Source of the DNA: Macondimonas sp045864775
GTDB taxonomy: Bacteria > Pseudomonadota > Gammaproteobacteria > UBA5335
NCBI GenBank assembly: GCA_045864775.1
Contig: BTVR01000001.1
Span: 806,001 to 870,000 of the forward strand
Direction: 5' to 3'
Length of the DNA: 64,000 nt
The notes under the pieces were generated by a model. It worked only from the letters and a program-made list of their open reading frames with translations, searched no databases and was not told where the DNA came from. Below, piece after piece: positions 16,689-26,419 of this stretch. Positions within the stretch are counted from its first letter, which is position 1; the number at the start of each line of letters is the position of its first letter. Position numbers and translations under genes: made by a program.

Positions 16689-17603
16689 ATGATCCGCAAG
16701 CAACCCTGCAGTAGCGCGCGCCACACCGGATTCTCGCCCCTCTTTGCGGCGCTGCTGGCGCTCTGGATCACGCTACCCGCCATGGCCACACCCTGCCAGG
16801 ACGCGCGCGGCATCGTCGCATCAGGCGCCGATCTCGAGGCTCTTTCTGGCTATTACGTCGGCGGGGATCAGTGTTTCTACGATCCGAACAGCATCGAGGC
16901 GATGCAGGTCCCCCCCGCGCTGGGCGCCTCCGGCCTGCGCGCGGAGCGGCTGGTCTTCGTCAACGGCGCCAATCCCAAAGCCGACCGCGAACCGTATCTC
17001 CTGACGCTGCTGGCCCAGGCTCGCGACATGCCCGCGATCGGCGTCCTCAATACACAGACCAGCGATGATCTGCTCTCAACGCCGACCCTGCGCGGCACCT
17101 CAGCCGTCAAGACCCTCGAGTCTCTGATGCTGCGATTGCTCGACGAGCGTCAGGACATGGTGATCCGGGCTGGCAGCGGTGGCGCACTTCCGGTGGCCTT
17201 GGCCGTCGCACGGGCCAAGGGGCGCTGGTCGGTCCGGCACCACGGCCCCCGAAGGCTGGATGACGCCATGCGCCAGCTGCGCATCGAAACCTTCGGCGGC
17301 GTCAACGGCCTCTATCCGGATGGGCCGCGCTATGTCCACTACGCCAATCTGCTGGATCCGAACGCGCTGAAGTTCGGGGTGCTCAATCCCTTGACGAAAC
17401 CAGGCCACCATGCCGTCATCGCGATCTTCCGGGACAGCCTGCCGCCACTGGAAGCGACCTACGAATCGCTCACCCCGGAAAACGAGCGCATCCTCTCCCA
17501 TCACGGATTCGGGGTCTACAACGCCCATCAGGCGGCGTTCGACCGGCTCTACCGGCTATCGCTGCCGGTTCTGCCCTACACGGTCGTGCCGCTCGTCCGC
17601 TGA
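16689..17603 (+). CDS. Secreted protein of unknown function, hydrolase-like
   Basis: A 304-residue exported protein with a signal peptide ending near LPAMATPCQ. No family is recognised. Suggestive points are RLVFVNGANPKADRE, an AGSGGALPVALAVA turn that resembles a nucleophile elbow, YANLLDPNALKFGV like the acid loop of lipase-type alpha/beta hydrolases, and PGHHAVIAIF carrying candidate histidines. Together they hint at a serine-hydrolase-like fold, but the elbow is not a clean G-x-S-x-G. The ATG at 16689 has GAGG upstream; an in-frame TTG at 16656 is less likely. Follows the glycosidase-like gene in the same direction and probably shares its transcript. Confidence 0.6.
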   Translation: MIRKQPCSSARHTGFSPLFAALLALWITLPAMATPCQDARGIVASGADLEALSGYYVGGDQCFYDPNSIEAMQVPPALGASGLRAERLVFVNGANPKADREPYLLTLLAQARDMPAIGVLNTQTSDDLLSTPTLRGTSAVKTLESLMLRLLDERQDMVIRAGSGGALPVALAVARAKGRWSVRHHGPRRLDDAMRQLRIETFGGVNGLYPDGPRYVHYANLLDPNALKFGVLNPLTKPGHHAVIAIFRDSLPPLEATYESLTPENERILSHHGFGVYNAHQAAFDRLYRLSLPVLPYTVVPLVR

Positions 17604-17623
17604 GGGGGCAACGGCCGACCGGG

Positions 17624-17929
17624 CTACAGCACGACCTCGAAGCCCTCGAAACGCGGCGGACCCAGATACAGCGCCCGGTTGGCGCCACCCGCGTTGGCAT
17701 GCGCCGCGCGGAAAGCCTCTGAATGGGTCCATGCCTCGAAAGCAGCGTGAGAGTCCCAGAGCGAATGCGAGGCGTAGAGGGTGTGGTCTTCTTCGGACGC
17801 GCCGCGCAGCAGGTGAAACGCTCGGAACCCCGGCACGCCGGCCAGATGACTGTCGCGCTCGCGCCAGAGGGTTTCGAACGCGGCTTCCTGGCCCCGTGCG
17901 ATGCGGAATCGATTCATGGCGATGTACAT
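17624..17929 (-). CDS. Antibiotic biosynthesis monooxygenase (ABM) domain protein
   Basis: A 101-residue ferredoxin-like fold protein. MYIAMNRFRIARGQEAAFE opens the ABM domain and GVPGFRAFHLLRG plus YASHSLWDSHAAFEAWTHSE are the usual conserved strand and helix, as in HmoA-type haem-degrading or quinol monooxygenases. Cytosolic. Usually a dimer. The ATG at 17929 is preferred over an upstream in-frame start. It converges on the preceding secreted-protein gene, 20 bp away, and sits 73 bp downstream of the MFE-2-like dehydrogenase on the same strand. Substrate unknown. Confidence 0.8.
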   Translation of the reverse strand: MYIAMNRFRIARGQEAAFETLWRERDSHLAGVPGFRAFHLLRGASEEDHTLYASHSLWDSHAAFEAWTHSEAFRAAHANAGGANRALYLGPPRFEGFEVVL

Positions 17930-18002
17930 GGGCGCTCCGTCCCGGTGATGCTCGGAGGAAATGCCGCGCCGTCTCCGCATGGAATCGGCGCGGGCCGGTT
18001 CA

Positions 18003-18908
18003 CTACTTCTTGGCCTTCATGAGCAGTCCCATCTCTTCCATGGCGCTGCCCGGAATGATGTAGCCCTCGGTGTTGCGGATCTCATCGATGTGGTCGCGGA
18101 TGTATTCGACGGTCATGTCGTCGGGGTTGAACACGCCCTTGGTCGCACCGATGAAGATGCGCCCCACCCGGCCCGCTGCGGCGGAGTAGATCTCGCCGTT
18201 GACCTTGCAGGATTCATGGCACAGATAGGCCACGATCGGCGAGACGAGTTCCGGTTCCATGCGGAACTGGCTACCCATCGGCCCCATCAGTTCCTCGGTC
18301 ATGCGGGTCTTGGCGCCCGGCGCAAGGACGTTGGCCTTGATGTTGTACTTCTGGCCTTCCTGCTTGAGCACGTTGGTAAAGCCGACGACGCCCATCTTGG
18401 CCGCACCATAGTTGGTCTGGCCGAAATTGCCGAAGATACCGGCGGCCGAGCTGGTGTTGACGATGCGGCCGTATTTCTGTTCGCGCATCAGTTCCCAGGC
18501 CGCCTGCGTCACCCAGAAGGCACCTTTCAGATGCACGTCCAGAACCGGGTCGAGGAACTCCGGCGACATGTTCTTGAACGACTTGTCGCGCAGGATGCCG
18601 GCGTTGTTGATGACGATATCCACACGCCCGAACGCATCCAGTGCCGTCTTGATGATGGCCTGTCCACCTTCGACCGTGGACACGCTGTTGCGATCGGCCA
18701 CCGCCTCGCCACCGGCTTCGACGATCTCCGCCACCACCCGCTCGGCCGCCGTAGCCGATGACCCCGACCCATCGACGGCGCCGCCGAGATCATTGACCAC
18801 CACCTTGGCGCCGCGCGAGGCCAGCAGCATCGCATGCGCGCGTCCCAAGCCATTGCCAGCACCGGTCACCACCGCCACGCGCCCGTCATATCGCAGTAAA
18901 TCGGACAT
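18003..18908 (-). CDS. MFE-2-like (3R)-hydroxyacyl-CoA dehydrogenase (SDR)
   Basis: A 301-residue SDR that resembles the dehydrogenase domain of peroxisomal multifunctional enzyme type 2 more than generic FabG. Matching stretches: YDGRVAVVTGAGNGLGRAHA, VVVNDLGGAVDGSG, INNAGILRDKSF, EQKYGRIVNTSSAAGIFGNF, the active-site TNYGAAK and YLCHESCKVNGE. The Tyr/Lys/Ser triad is present. The predicted role is NAD-dependent oxidation of (3R)-hydroxyacyl-CoA in lipid degradation. AGGAG lies before the ATG at 18908. The cognate hydratase-2 domain is a separate gene at 62365-63213 in this window. Function inferred from similarity. Confidence 0.85.
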   Translation of the reverse strand: MSDLLRYDGRVAVVTGAGNGLGRAHAMLLASRGAKVVVNDLGGAVDGSGSSATAAERVVAEIVEAGGEAVADRNSVSTVEGGQAIIKTALDAFGRVDIVINNAGILRDKSFKNMSPEFLDPVLDVHLKGAFWVTQAAWELMREQKYGRIVNTSSAAGIFGNFGQTNYGAAKMGVVGFTNVLKQEGQKYNIKANVLAPGAKTRMTEELMGPMGSQFRMEPELVSPIVAYLCHESCKVNGEIYSAAAGRVGRIFIGATKGVFNPDDMTVEYIRDHIDEIRNTEGYIIPGSAMEEMGLLMKAKK

Positions 18909-19022
18909 TTTCCCTGTCTCCTTCGTGTATCCAACCATCGTTCGGCCGTCGTCAAACGCGCCGGGCCGATGGCTAACCTTAGTGGCCACGCGCAGCCGCT
19001 GCAAGGCGCGCGGCCTGGCGTT

Positions 19023-19817
19023 TCATTCGAGCACGTCCCGGGCGTAGATCGGCTGCACCGGACGGTTGTTGTGGCCGTGCACGAGGTGGGCGAAGCGCTC
19101 CACTTCACTGGGCGACACCTCGGGATGGGCCTTCATGACGAGCCACAGCACCCCTTCGGAACAGGGCGGCGTGGTCAGCGAACCATTGACGCGCAGGTAA
19201 TCCGTGCGCCGCGGCAGCAGGTCCGCCACGCGAACGGGCTGGGGCAGCTCCCGTGCATCGCCGGATCGTTCGGGGATCAGCGGCCAAATGGCCTCCAGCA
19301 GCGAATGAGGGGCCCCCGATTCGAACAACACGGCGATGACCGCGAGATTTCCGGCTGCGTCCTTGTGCACGAAATGCGCTTCCAGCGGATACGCGTGGCC
19401 CTGGACCCGGTGCTCGCTGGGCGTGTGGAAGTGAATCTGCTGAAGGACATAGCGCCGTCCATCCAGGGTAAAGAACGCATCCCCTCGCTTCTTGTCGGGC
19501 TCGATCTGCACCGTATGCCCGGTGTTTACGAGGCTTGCCGATGTGGCCGGATAGTGCAGGCCAAGCGGCCGCAGATCCGCAGTGATGGGGCCAACGAGGT
19601 CCACCGGCGACTGATTGTGGCCGCTGCGACACGCCTCGTAGTCGGCATCGAGCTCACCCCAATGCGCCGGGCCATCCGCGGCAGTGGCGTCATACGTCCA
19701 GTGCGACGCGCCCCAGGCCGGCAACGCCAGCGCCATCGATAGCCAAACCGTCGCCCCCGCCGTCGAGGACAGCGCTGCGCACCAGCGGGCGTTCGATCTC
19801 TTTCTCATGACCGTCAT
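19023..19817 (-). CDS. Secreted alpha-type carbonic anhydrase
   Basis: A 264-residue periplasmic enzyme interconverting CO2 and bicarbonate. An N-terminal basic and hydrophobic leader ends at ALPAWGASHWTYD, then the alpha-CA core: HWGELDADYEAC with the first half of a likely disulfide, NQSPVDL, the zinc ligands in QIHFHTPSEH (~126-135) and EAHFVHKD, and SLTTPPCSEGVLW, where the second Cys and the Thr gate lie. GAGGAG precedes the ATG at 19817; further upstream in-frame starts are rejected. All three zinc histidines are present, so activity is likely. Confidence 0.95.
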   Translation of the reverse strand: MTVMRKRSNARWCAALSSTAGATVWLSMALALPAWGASHWTYDATAADGPAHWGELDADYEACRSGHNQSPVDLVGPITADLRPLGLHYPATSASLVNTGHTVQIEPDKKRGDAFFTLDGRRYVLQQIHFHTPSEHRVQGHAYPLEAHFVHKDAAGNLAVIAVLFESGAPHSLLEAIWPLIPERSGDARELPQPVRVADLLPRRTDYLRVNGSLTTPPCSEGVLWLVMKAHPEVSPSEVERFAHLVHGHNNRPVQPIYARDVLE

Positions 19818-19890
19818 CGCTCCTCTTCGAAAATCGTGTGAGTGCCGTATCCAGGGACCGCGCCCGGACCTGCGCTGCTCAACACCGTTT

Positions 19891-21021
19891 TCAGTCCAGA
19901 CTGACGGCGCCTGTCTGGACCAGTTCCCGCAATACGCAGGTGGCATAGGCTCCGGGCGGCAAGGTGAAGGACAGCGCGAGGTCGTCCTGCGTCCACGCCA
20001 GCCCGCCGTCGCGGGGGATCACCCTCAGCGCGCGCCGGTCCTGCGCGAGGCCGCAGCGCACCAGGCCCGCCGCGAGTTCGGGATAGGCCGCGGCCACGCC
20101 GGCCTCCAGCGCGCCGACACGCCCCGCCGTGGGCGGCGCGCCCTGGCCCCACAGCGCGCCGGTGGGATGCAGGTCGCCCTCTGCGACACGTCGGGCGATG
20201 TCGCCGGGATCCTCATCATCCCCGAACACGAACCAGCTTCCCCGGCCGTCCAGTTGCAGAACATCGCCCGGCTCTGCCCGGTTCCACGTCCCCTCCCGCA
20301 CCCGTTCGGCCAGGAGCTGGTTATACAGGGCGCTGCGCGCGGCCGAGAGCAGCAGATCCCGCATCGAACGGCGCGCCAACCGGCCGCTCGCAAACCAGGC
20401 CAAAGCCTGCCGCACGTTGCCCCCCTGTTCGCCGAAGCGCTGCGGCCCGAAGTAGTTGGGAACGCCCTCCGTGAGCAATCGTGCCCAACACACCTCGGCA
20501 GCCGCCCGATCGCCCGACACCTGTCGCACGCGGATCTGGAAACGATTGCCCGTCAGCGTCCCGATCCGCAGCTTGCGGCGATGCGGCGCCACGGTGAGCA
20601 GCTGCACGCGATCGCCGAACAGCGCCGCCAGTTCCACCGCCCACGGCGGTTCCTCGCGCCCGGCGAGATCGACCGAAAACCATTGACTGGTCAAGGCGCG
20701 GCGATCCTTGCGCCCGCCGTAACCCACAGCGTTGCGCGCCACCCCAGCCACACGCGCCAGGGCATCGGCGATCTCGGCCGTGTTGAGCTCGCGCTTCTGC
20801 AGGTGGATCAAGCGGTGCTGGCCGTCCCCGTCCGGCTCGAAACCAAGCCGTTCCTCCACCACGAAGTCATCCGGCGTGACCCGCAGCGCGCCGCGCAGTG
20901 GTGGCGGGCCAAACGCGCCGGGCAGGCTCGCGACCTCACCCAGGCGCGCCGCATCCAGAGGCATCCCGCCGCCGTTTTCGGACGGCGCGCAGGACGAGGC
21001 GTCGGGGGCGGTTTCAGTCAT
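19891..21021 (-). CDS. truD: tRNA pseudouridine(13) synthase
   Basis: A 376-residue TruD that isomerises U13 in the D-stem of tRNA(Glu). Hallmarks: DDFVVEERLGFEPDG-like N-terminus, HLQKRELNTAEIADAL, the catalytic Asp in GGRKDRRALTSQWF (~100), and GVPNYFGPQRFGEQGGNVRQA. The TRUD insertion domain precedes a C-terminal strand region. The ATG at 21021 overlaps the ispF stop by 8 bp, as in the conserved ispD-ispF-truD order. An upstream in-frame start at 21051 would deepen the overlap and is not preferred. Confidence 0.96.
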   Translation of the reverse strand: MTETAPDASSCAPSENGGGMPLDAARLGEVASLPGAFGPPPLRGALRVTPDDFVVEERLGFEPDGDGQHRLIHLQKRELNTAEIADALARVAGVARNAVGYGGRKDRRALTSQWFSVDLAGREEPPWAVELAALFGDRVQLLTVAPHRRKLRIGTLTGNRFQIRVRQVSGDRAAAEVCWARLLTEGVPNYFGPQRFGEQGGNVRQALAWFASGRLARRSMRDLLLSAARSALYNQLLAERVREGTWNRAEPGDVLQLDGRGSWFVFGDDEDPGDIARRVAEGDLHPTGALWGQGAPPTAGRVGALEAGVAAAYPELAAGLVRCGLAQDRRALRVIPRDGGLAWTQDDLALSFTLPPGAYATCVLRELVQTGAVSLD

Positions 21022-21496
21022 CGCCGGCCTCCTGCAGCAAGGCCACGGCATGCACAGCGATGCCTTCGCGCCGGCCGACGAATCCCAATCCCTCCGTGGT
21101 CGTCGCCTTGACGTTGACGCGCGCTGGCGGAATCCCCAGATCGGCCGCGATATGCTCCCGCATGGCCGTCACATGCGGCGCGATCCGCGGCGCCTGAGCC
21201 AGGACGGTGACATCGACATTGCCCGGACTCAGCCCGGCTGCCGTGACCAGCGCCACGACGCGCCGCAGCAAATCGCGGCTGTCCGCACCGCGCCAGCGGG
21301 GATCGGTGTCGGGAAAGTGACGGCCGATGTCGCCCAAACCAGCGGCGCCCAGCAACGCATCGCACAGGGCATGGAGCACGACGTCGCCGTCGGAATGGGC
21401 GATCAGACCATGATCGTGAGCGATGCGGACTCCGCCGAGGGTCACGGCGTCACCGGGACCGAAGGCGTGGACGTCGAAACCATGACCGATGCGCAT
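21014..21496 (-). CDS. ispF: 2-C-methyl-D-erythritol 2,4-cyclodiphosphate synthase
   Basis: A 160-residue MEP-pathway enzyme that cyclises CDP-ME 2-phosphate, releasing CMP. GHGFDVHAF at residues 4-12 supplies Asp8/His10 of the metal site, with LIAHSDGDVVLHALCDALLGA continuing the active site and ATTTEGLGFVGRREGI the cytidine loop near the end. The ATG at 21496 with upstream GGAG gives the standard start; eight codons further upstream are possible but unusual. It is 17 bp after ispD and overlaps truD by 8 bp. Confidence 0.97.
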   Translation of the reverse strand: MRIGHGFDVHAFGPGDAVTLGGVRIAHDHGLIAHSDGDVVLHALCDALLGAAGLGDIGRHFPDTDPRWRGADSRDLLRRVVALVTAAGLSPGNVDVTVLAQAPRIAPHVTAMREHIAADLGIPPARVNVKATTTEGLGFVGRREGIAVHAVALLQEAGDD

Positions 21497-21513
21497 GAAG
21501 GCTCCGGAAAACG

Positions 21514-22236
21514 TCAGCAAAGATTCCCGACGCTGCGGGCGGCAAGAATCGCCTGCGCCAGCGCGAGGTCTTCGGGATGGGTGATCTTGAGATTGTCGGC
21601 GCGCCCGGGAATCACTGCCACCGGATGACCCATGCGTTCCATCGCCTGCGCCTCGTCGGTGACGATGATGCCCGCCTGCGCCGCCGCCGCGAGCGCCCGC
21701 GACAGCGCCCGGAAGCGGAACATCTGCGGCGTCAGCGCGCGCCAGAGTCCGGCACGTGAGACCGTCCCGGTCACGCGGCCGTCGCCATCGGCCCGCTTCA
21801 ATGTGTCCGCCACGGGCGCTGCGAGCACGCCGCCGCCGAATTCCGGATCCGCCGCCCGCGCGAACAGGCGGCCCAGATCATCGCGATGAAAGCAGGGGCG
21901 CGCGGCATCATGTACGAGCACCCAGTCCTGGGGCCCCGCCCGATCCGCGAGTGCGGCGAGACCGGCGCGCACGGAATCCTGTCGCTCAGCGCCGCCGATC
22001 GCCAAGATGATGCCCGGGATGGATGCGGCCAACGCGGGTGCGCGCCGATCATCCGGACTGACCACGAGCACCAGCCCTTGAATGCGCGCATCGTCGAGCA
22101 GCGGCTGCAGGCTCCAGGCGAGCACCGGCCTGTCGAGGAGATCGAGATACTGCTTCGGCGACTCAGCGCCCACGCGCCGACCCCGCCCGGCAGCCGGGAC
22201 CACTGCCCAGACGGCCGGTGTATCAGCGACGCGCAT
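21514..22236 (-). CDS. ispD: 2-C-methyl-D-erythritol 4-phosphate cytidylyltransferase
   Basis: A 240-residue CTP-dependent nucleotidyltransferase of the MEP isoprenoid pathway. The glycine-rich nucleotide loop is VPAAGRGRRVGAESPKQYL (~13-31), followed by VSPDDRR, HDAARPC with the conserved Asp, PVADTLKR and GRADNLKITHPEDLALA. The start ATG overlaps the end of ftsB by 14 bp. The arrangement ftsB-ispD-ispF is widely conserved in gammaproteobacteria, so this entry is firm. Confidence 0.97.
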   Translation of the reverse strand: MRVADTPAVWAVVPAAGRGRRVGAESPKQYLDLLDRPVLAWSLQPLLDDARIQGLVLVVSPDDRRAPALAASIPGIILAIGGAERQDSVRAGLAALADRAGPQDWVLVHDAARPCFHRDDLGRLFARAADPEFGGGVLAAPVADTLKRADGDGRVTGTVSRAGLWRALTPQMFRFRALSRALAAAAQAGIIVTDEAQAMERMGHPVAVIPGRADNLKITHPEDLALAQAILAARSVGNLC

Positions 22237-22525
22237 CAGGCCTCTCGGCCGGTTCGTGCACGAACTGATAGAAGGTTTCGCCGGCGCCGACCATGCCCAG
22301 ATCACGCCGCGCCCGTTCCTCCACGGCCTCCAAGCCCTGCTTGAGGTCACGCACCTCGGCGGCGAGCACTTCGTTGCGGGCGGCCAAGGCCATGTTCTGT
22401 TCGCGCTGGCTGCTCACCATGCGGCTCAGGCGCACCCACTGGCGCAGGCCGTCCGGCGCCACCCAGAGCTGGTACTGCAGGGCCACCAGCAACGCCATCA
22501 GCAGCAGCATCAGCAGACGCCTCAC
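22223..22525 (-). CDS. ftsB: Cell division protein FtsB
   Basis: A 100-residue bitopic membrane protein of the divisome, partner of FtsL and FtsQ. A GTG at 22525 starts the family-typical form: a single hydrophobic span (LLMLLLMALLVALQYQLW, residues 3-20), then a periplasmic coiled coil (SRMVSSQREQNMALAARNEV onward) and the closing ERARRDLGMVGAGETFYQF signature. Longer upstream frames lack any FtsB similarity. It lies between eno and ispD as in E. coli, 59 bp from eno and overlapping ispD. Confidence 0.94.
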   Translation of the reverse strand: MRRLLMLLLMALLVALQYQLWVAPDGLRQWVRLSRMVSSQREQNMALAARNEVLAAEVRDLKQGLEAVEERARRDLGMVGAGETFYQFVHEPAERPDARR

Positions 22526-22584
22526 GCGCCTTGCTCCCGCGACCGAATCATCGGTGAACGAGTGCGTGCGACCGCCACCCAAGC

Positions 22585-23874
<1,290 letters not shown>

Positions 23875-23942
23875 GTTGCGCGCTCCGTAAGAGAGATGGC
23901 CCCAGCCGTTGCCGGGGGCGAAAAATCGAATCACCGATTCCT

Positions 23943-24773
23943 TCAGACCGATTCGGGCCAAGGGCGGGACTTGACCAAACCGTCGAGTTCGATGAGCGTC
24001 TCCAGCAGCTCCGCCATGCGCCCAAGCGGCCAGGCATTGGGCCCATCCGACAGCGCCCGCTCGGGATCGGGATGGGTTTCCATGAACACTCCCGCGACCC
24101 CCGCCGCAACCGCCGCGCGCGCCAGCACCGGCACGAACTCCCGCTGGCCGCCCGAGCGGTCGCCCTGCCCGCCGGGCAATTGCACCGAGTGGGTCGCATC
24201 GAAGACGACCGGGCAACCGGTGCTGCGCATCACTGCGAGGGCGCGCATGTCGGAGACCAGATTGTTATAGCCGAAACTGACCCCGCGCTCGCAGACCATG
24301 ATCTGCTCGTTCCCCACGGCGCGGGCCTTCGCGACCACGTTCTGCATGTCCCAGGGCGCGAGAAACTGCCCCTTCTTGATGTTGACCGGCAAGCCTTGGC
24401 GAGCCACGTTCTGGATGAAGTCGGTCTGGCGACACAAAAAAGCCGGCGTCTGCAGCACGTCGACCACGGCCGCGACCTCGTCGAGCGGCGTGTATTCGTG
24501 CACGTCGGTCAGCACCGGTACCCCGACCTCGCGCCGGACGGCCTCCAGGACCTGCAAGCCTTCCTCGATGCCCGGGCCCCGGAAGCTGCCGGACGAGGAG
24601 CGGTTGGCCTTGTCGAAGCTCGACTTGAAGACGAAGGGAATGCCGAGCCGGCCTGTCATTTCCTTGAGTGCGCCCGCCGTATCGATCTGCAGTTGACGCG
24701 ATTCGATCACGCAGGGGCCTGCGATCAGGAACAGCGGGCGGTCGATCCCGACCTCGAAGCCGCAGAGCTTCAT
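23943..24773 (-). CDS. kdsA: 3-deoxy-8-phosphooctulonate synthase
   Basis: A 276-residue aldolase-type enzyme condensing phosphoenolpyruvate with arabinose 5-phosphate to form KDO-8-phosphate for the lipopolysaccharide core. FLIAGPCVIESRQL, FKSSFDKANRSS, GIEEGLQVL, LTDVHEY, DVLQTPAFLCRQTDF and FMETHPDPERALSDGPN are all family signatures. The start overlaps the pyrG stop (ATGA, 24770-24773), so translation is coupled. Confirms an LPS-bearing outer membrane. Confidence 0.97.
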   Translation of the reverse strand: MKLCGFEVGIDRPLFLIAGPCVIESRQLQIDTAGALKEMTGRLGIPFVFKSSFDKANRSSSGSFRGPGIEEGLQVLEAVRREVGVPVLTDVHEYTPLDEVAAVVDVLQTPAFLCRQTDFIQNVARQGLPVNIKKGQFLAPWDMQNVVAKARAVGNEQIMVCERGVSFGYNNLVSDMRALAVMRSTGCPVVFDATHSVQLPGGQGDRSGGQREFVPVLARAAVAAGVAGVFMETHPDPERALSDGPNAWPLGRMAELLETLIELDGLVKSRPWPESV

Positions 24774-26419
24774 GCCGAAACGGCCGGCGCGAGCCGACGC
24801 TCGCGAGATCGGCGTGCGGCCCGGATGAACCCGGAAAAAAGCGGATGGCCGTCGCGGGGCGTGGAAGTGAACTCGGGATGAAACTGGCAGCCGAGGAACC
24901 AGGGATGATCCGGCAACTCGATGATCTCCACCAGGCGGCCATCGGCGGACCAGCCCGAAATCAGCATGCCGTGCGCCTCGAGCGCTTGCCGGTAGCGATT
25001 GTTGAATTCATAGCGGTGGCGATGGCGCTCGACGATGAGTTCCTTGCCGTAGAGCCGGCGTGCCAAGGAATCCGGCACGAGGCGGCAGGGCTGGCCGCCC
25101 AGGCGCATGGTGCCGCCCAGATCCTCGCGGCCGCTGCGCTGCAGCACGCTGCCGTCGCCCTGCTGCCATTCGGTGATGAGTGCGATGACAGGATCGGGCG
25201 TGGCCGGATTGAACTCGGTGCTGTGGGCCGCGGGGAGGCCGGCGAGGTGGCGCGCCAGTTCGATCACCGCCACCTGCATCCCCAGGCAAATGCCGAGATA
25301 AGGGACGCCCTGCTCGCGCGCGTAGCGGACGGCCGCGATCTTGCCTTCGATGCCGCGCCGACCGAAGCCGCCCGGAACCAGGATGGCGTCGAGCCCTTCC
25401 AGCAACCCCGCCCCTTCGGTTTCCAGCCGTTCCGAGTCGATATAGCGCACGGCCACGCGCGTCAGGGTGTGGATGCCCGCATGGCGCAGCGACTCATTGA
25501 GGGACAGATAGGCATCGGACAGATCGACGTATTTGCCGACCAGACCGATGGTGACCTCGCCGTCCTGTGATTGGCTGGCGTCAACGACCGCGCGCCAATC
25601 GCCCAGATCAGCCGGCGGCAGTTCGAGGCCGAAGCGTCGGACCACGATCTCATCCAGCGACTGGTCGTGCAGCAGATCCGGAATCTTGTAGATGTTGTCC
25701 ACATCCACGGCCGAGATCACCGCCCGCTCGGGCACGTTGGTGAACAGGGCGATCTTGCGCCGCTCATCCGGCGGCAAAGCGCGATCGGCGCGACAGATCA
25801 GAATGTCGGGCTGAATGCCGATGGAGCGCAACTCCTTCACGGAGTGCTGGGTCGGCTTGGTCTTGATTTCGCCGGACGCCGAAATGTAGGGCACCAGCGT
25901 CAGATGGATGAACAGAGCGTGCTGCGGCCCGAGTTCGCTCCCCATCTGGCGAATCGCCTCTAGAAACGGCAGGGATTCGATGTCGCCGACGGTTCCGCCG
26001 ATTTCGACCAGGCACACGTCGGCATCACCAGCGCCAGCCTGGATCGAGCGTTTGATCTCGTCGGTGATGTGCGGAATGACCTGCACCGTGCCGCCCAGGT
26101 AATCGCCGCGGCGTTCCTTCTGGATCACGGTTTCGTAGATGCGGCCGGTGGTGTAGTTGCTGTGGCGGCCGGTGGTCGTGCGCACGAAGCGCTCATAGTG
26201 GCCCAGGTCGAGGTCGGTCTCGGTGCCGTCTTCCGTGACGAAGACTTCGCCATGCTGGAACGGGCTCATGGTGCCCGGATCCACGTTGATGTAGGGATCC
26301 AGTTTCACCATGCTGACCGTGAGGCCACGCGCTTCCAGGATCGCGCCCAAAGATGCCGAGGCGATGCCCTTACCCAGGGAGGAGACCACGCCGCCGGTCA
26401 CGAAAACGAATCGCGTCAT
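24770..26419 (-). CDS. pyrG: CTP synthase
   Basis: A 549-residue enzyme aminating UTP to CTP with glutamine. The N-terminal synthetase domain (1-~268) begins TRFVFVTGGVVSSLGKGIAS, with KLDPYINVDPGTMSPFQHGE and EIGGTVGDIESLPF. The C-terminal class I glutaminase (~290-545) has PGGFGRRGIEGK, the nucleophile Cys in YLGICLGMQ (~378) and the His/Glu pair in CQFHPEFTS. The ATG at 26419 is the family start; an in-frame codon at 26473 would add 18 unrelated residues. It heads the block pyrG-kdsA-eno-ftsB-ispD-ispF-truD. Confidence 0.98.
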   Translation of the reverse strand: MTRFVFVTGGVVSSLGKGIASASLGAILEARGLTVSMVKLDPYINVDPGTMSPFQHGEVFVTEDGTETDLDLGHYERFVRTTTGRHSNYTTGRIYETVIQKERRGDYLGGTVQVIPHITDEIKRSIQAGAGDADVCLVEIGGTVGDIESLPFLEAIRQMGSELGPQHALFIHLTLVPYISASGEIKTKPTQHSVKELRSIGIQPDILICRADRALPPDERRKIALFTNVPERAVISAVDVDNIYKIPDLLHDQSLDEIVVRRFGLELPPADLGDWRAVVDASQSQDGEVTIGLVGKYVDLSDAYLSLNESLRHAGIHTLTRVAVRYIDSERLETEGAGLLEGLDAILVPGGFGRRGIEGKIAAVRYAREQGVPYLGICLGMQVAVIELARHLAGLPAAHSTEFNPATPDPVIALITEWQQGDGSVLQRSGREDLGGTMRLGGQPCRLVPDSLARRLYGKELIVERHRHRYEFNNRYRQALEAHGMLISGWSADGRLVEIIELPDHPWFLGCQFHPEFTSTPRDGHPLFSGFIRAARRSRERRLAPAVSA

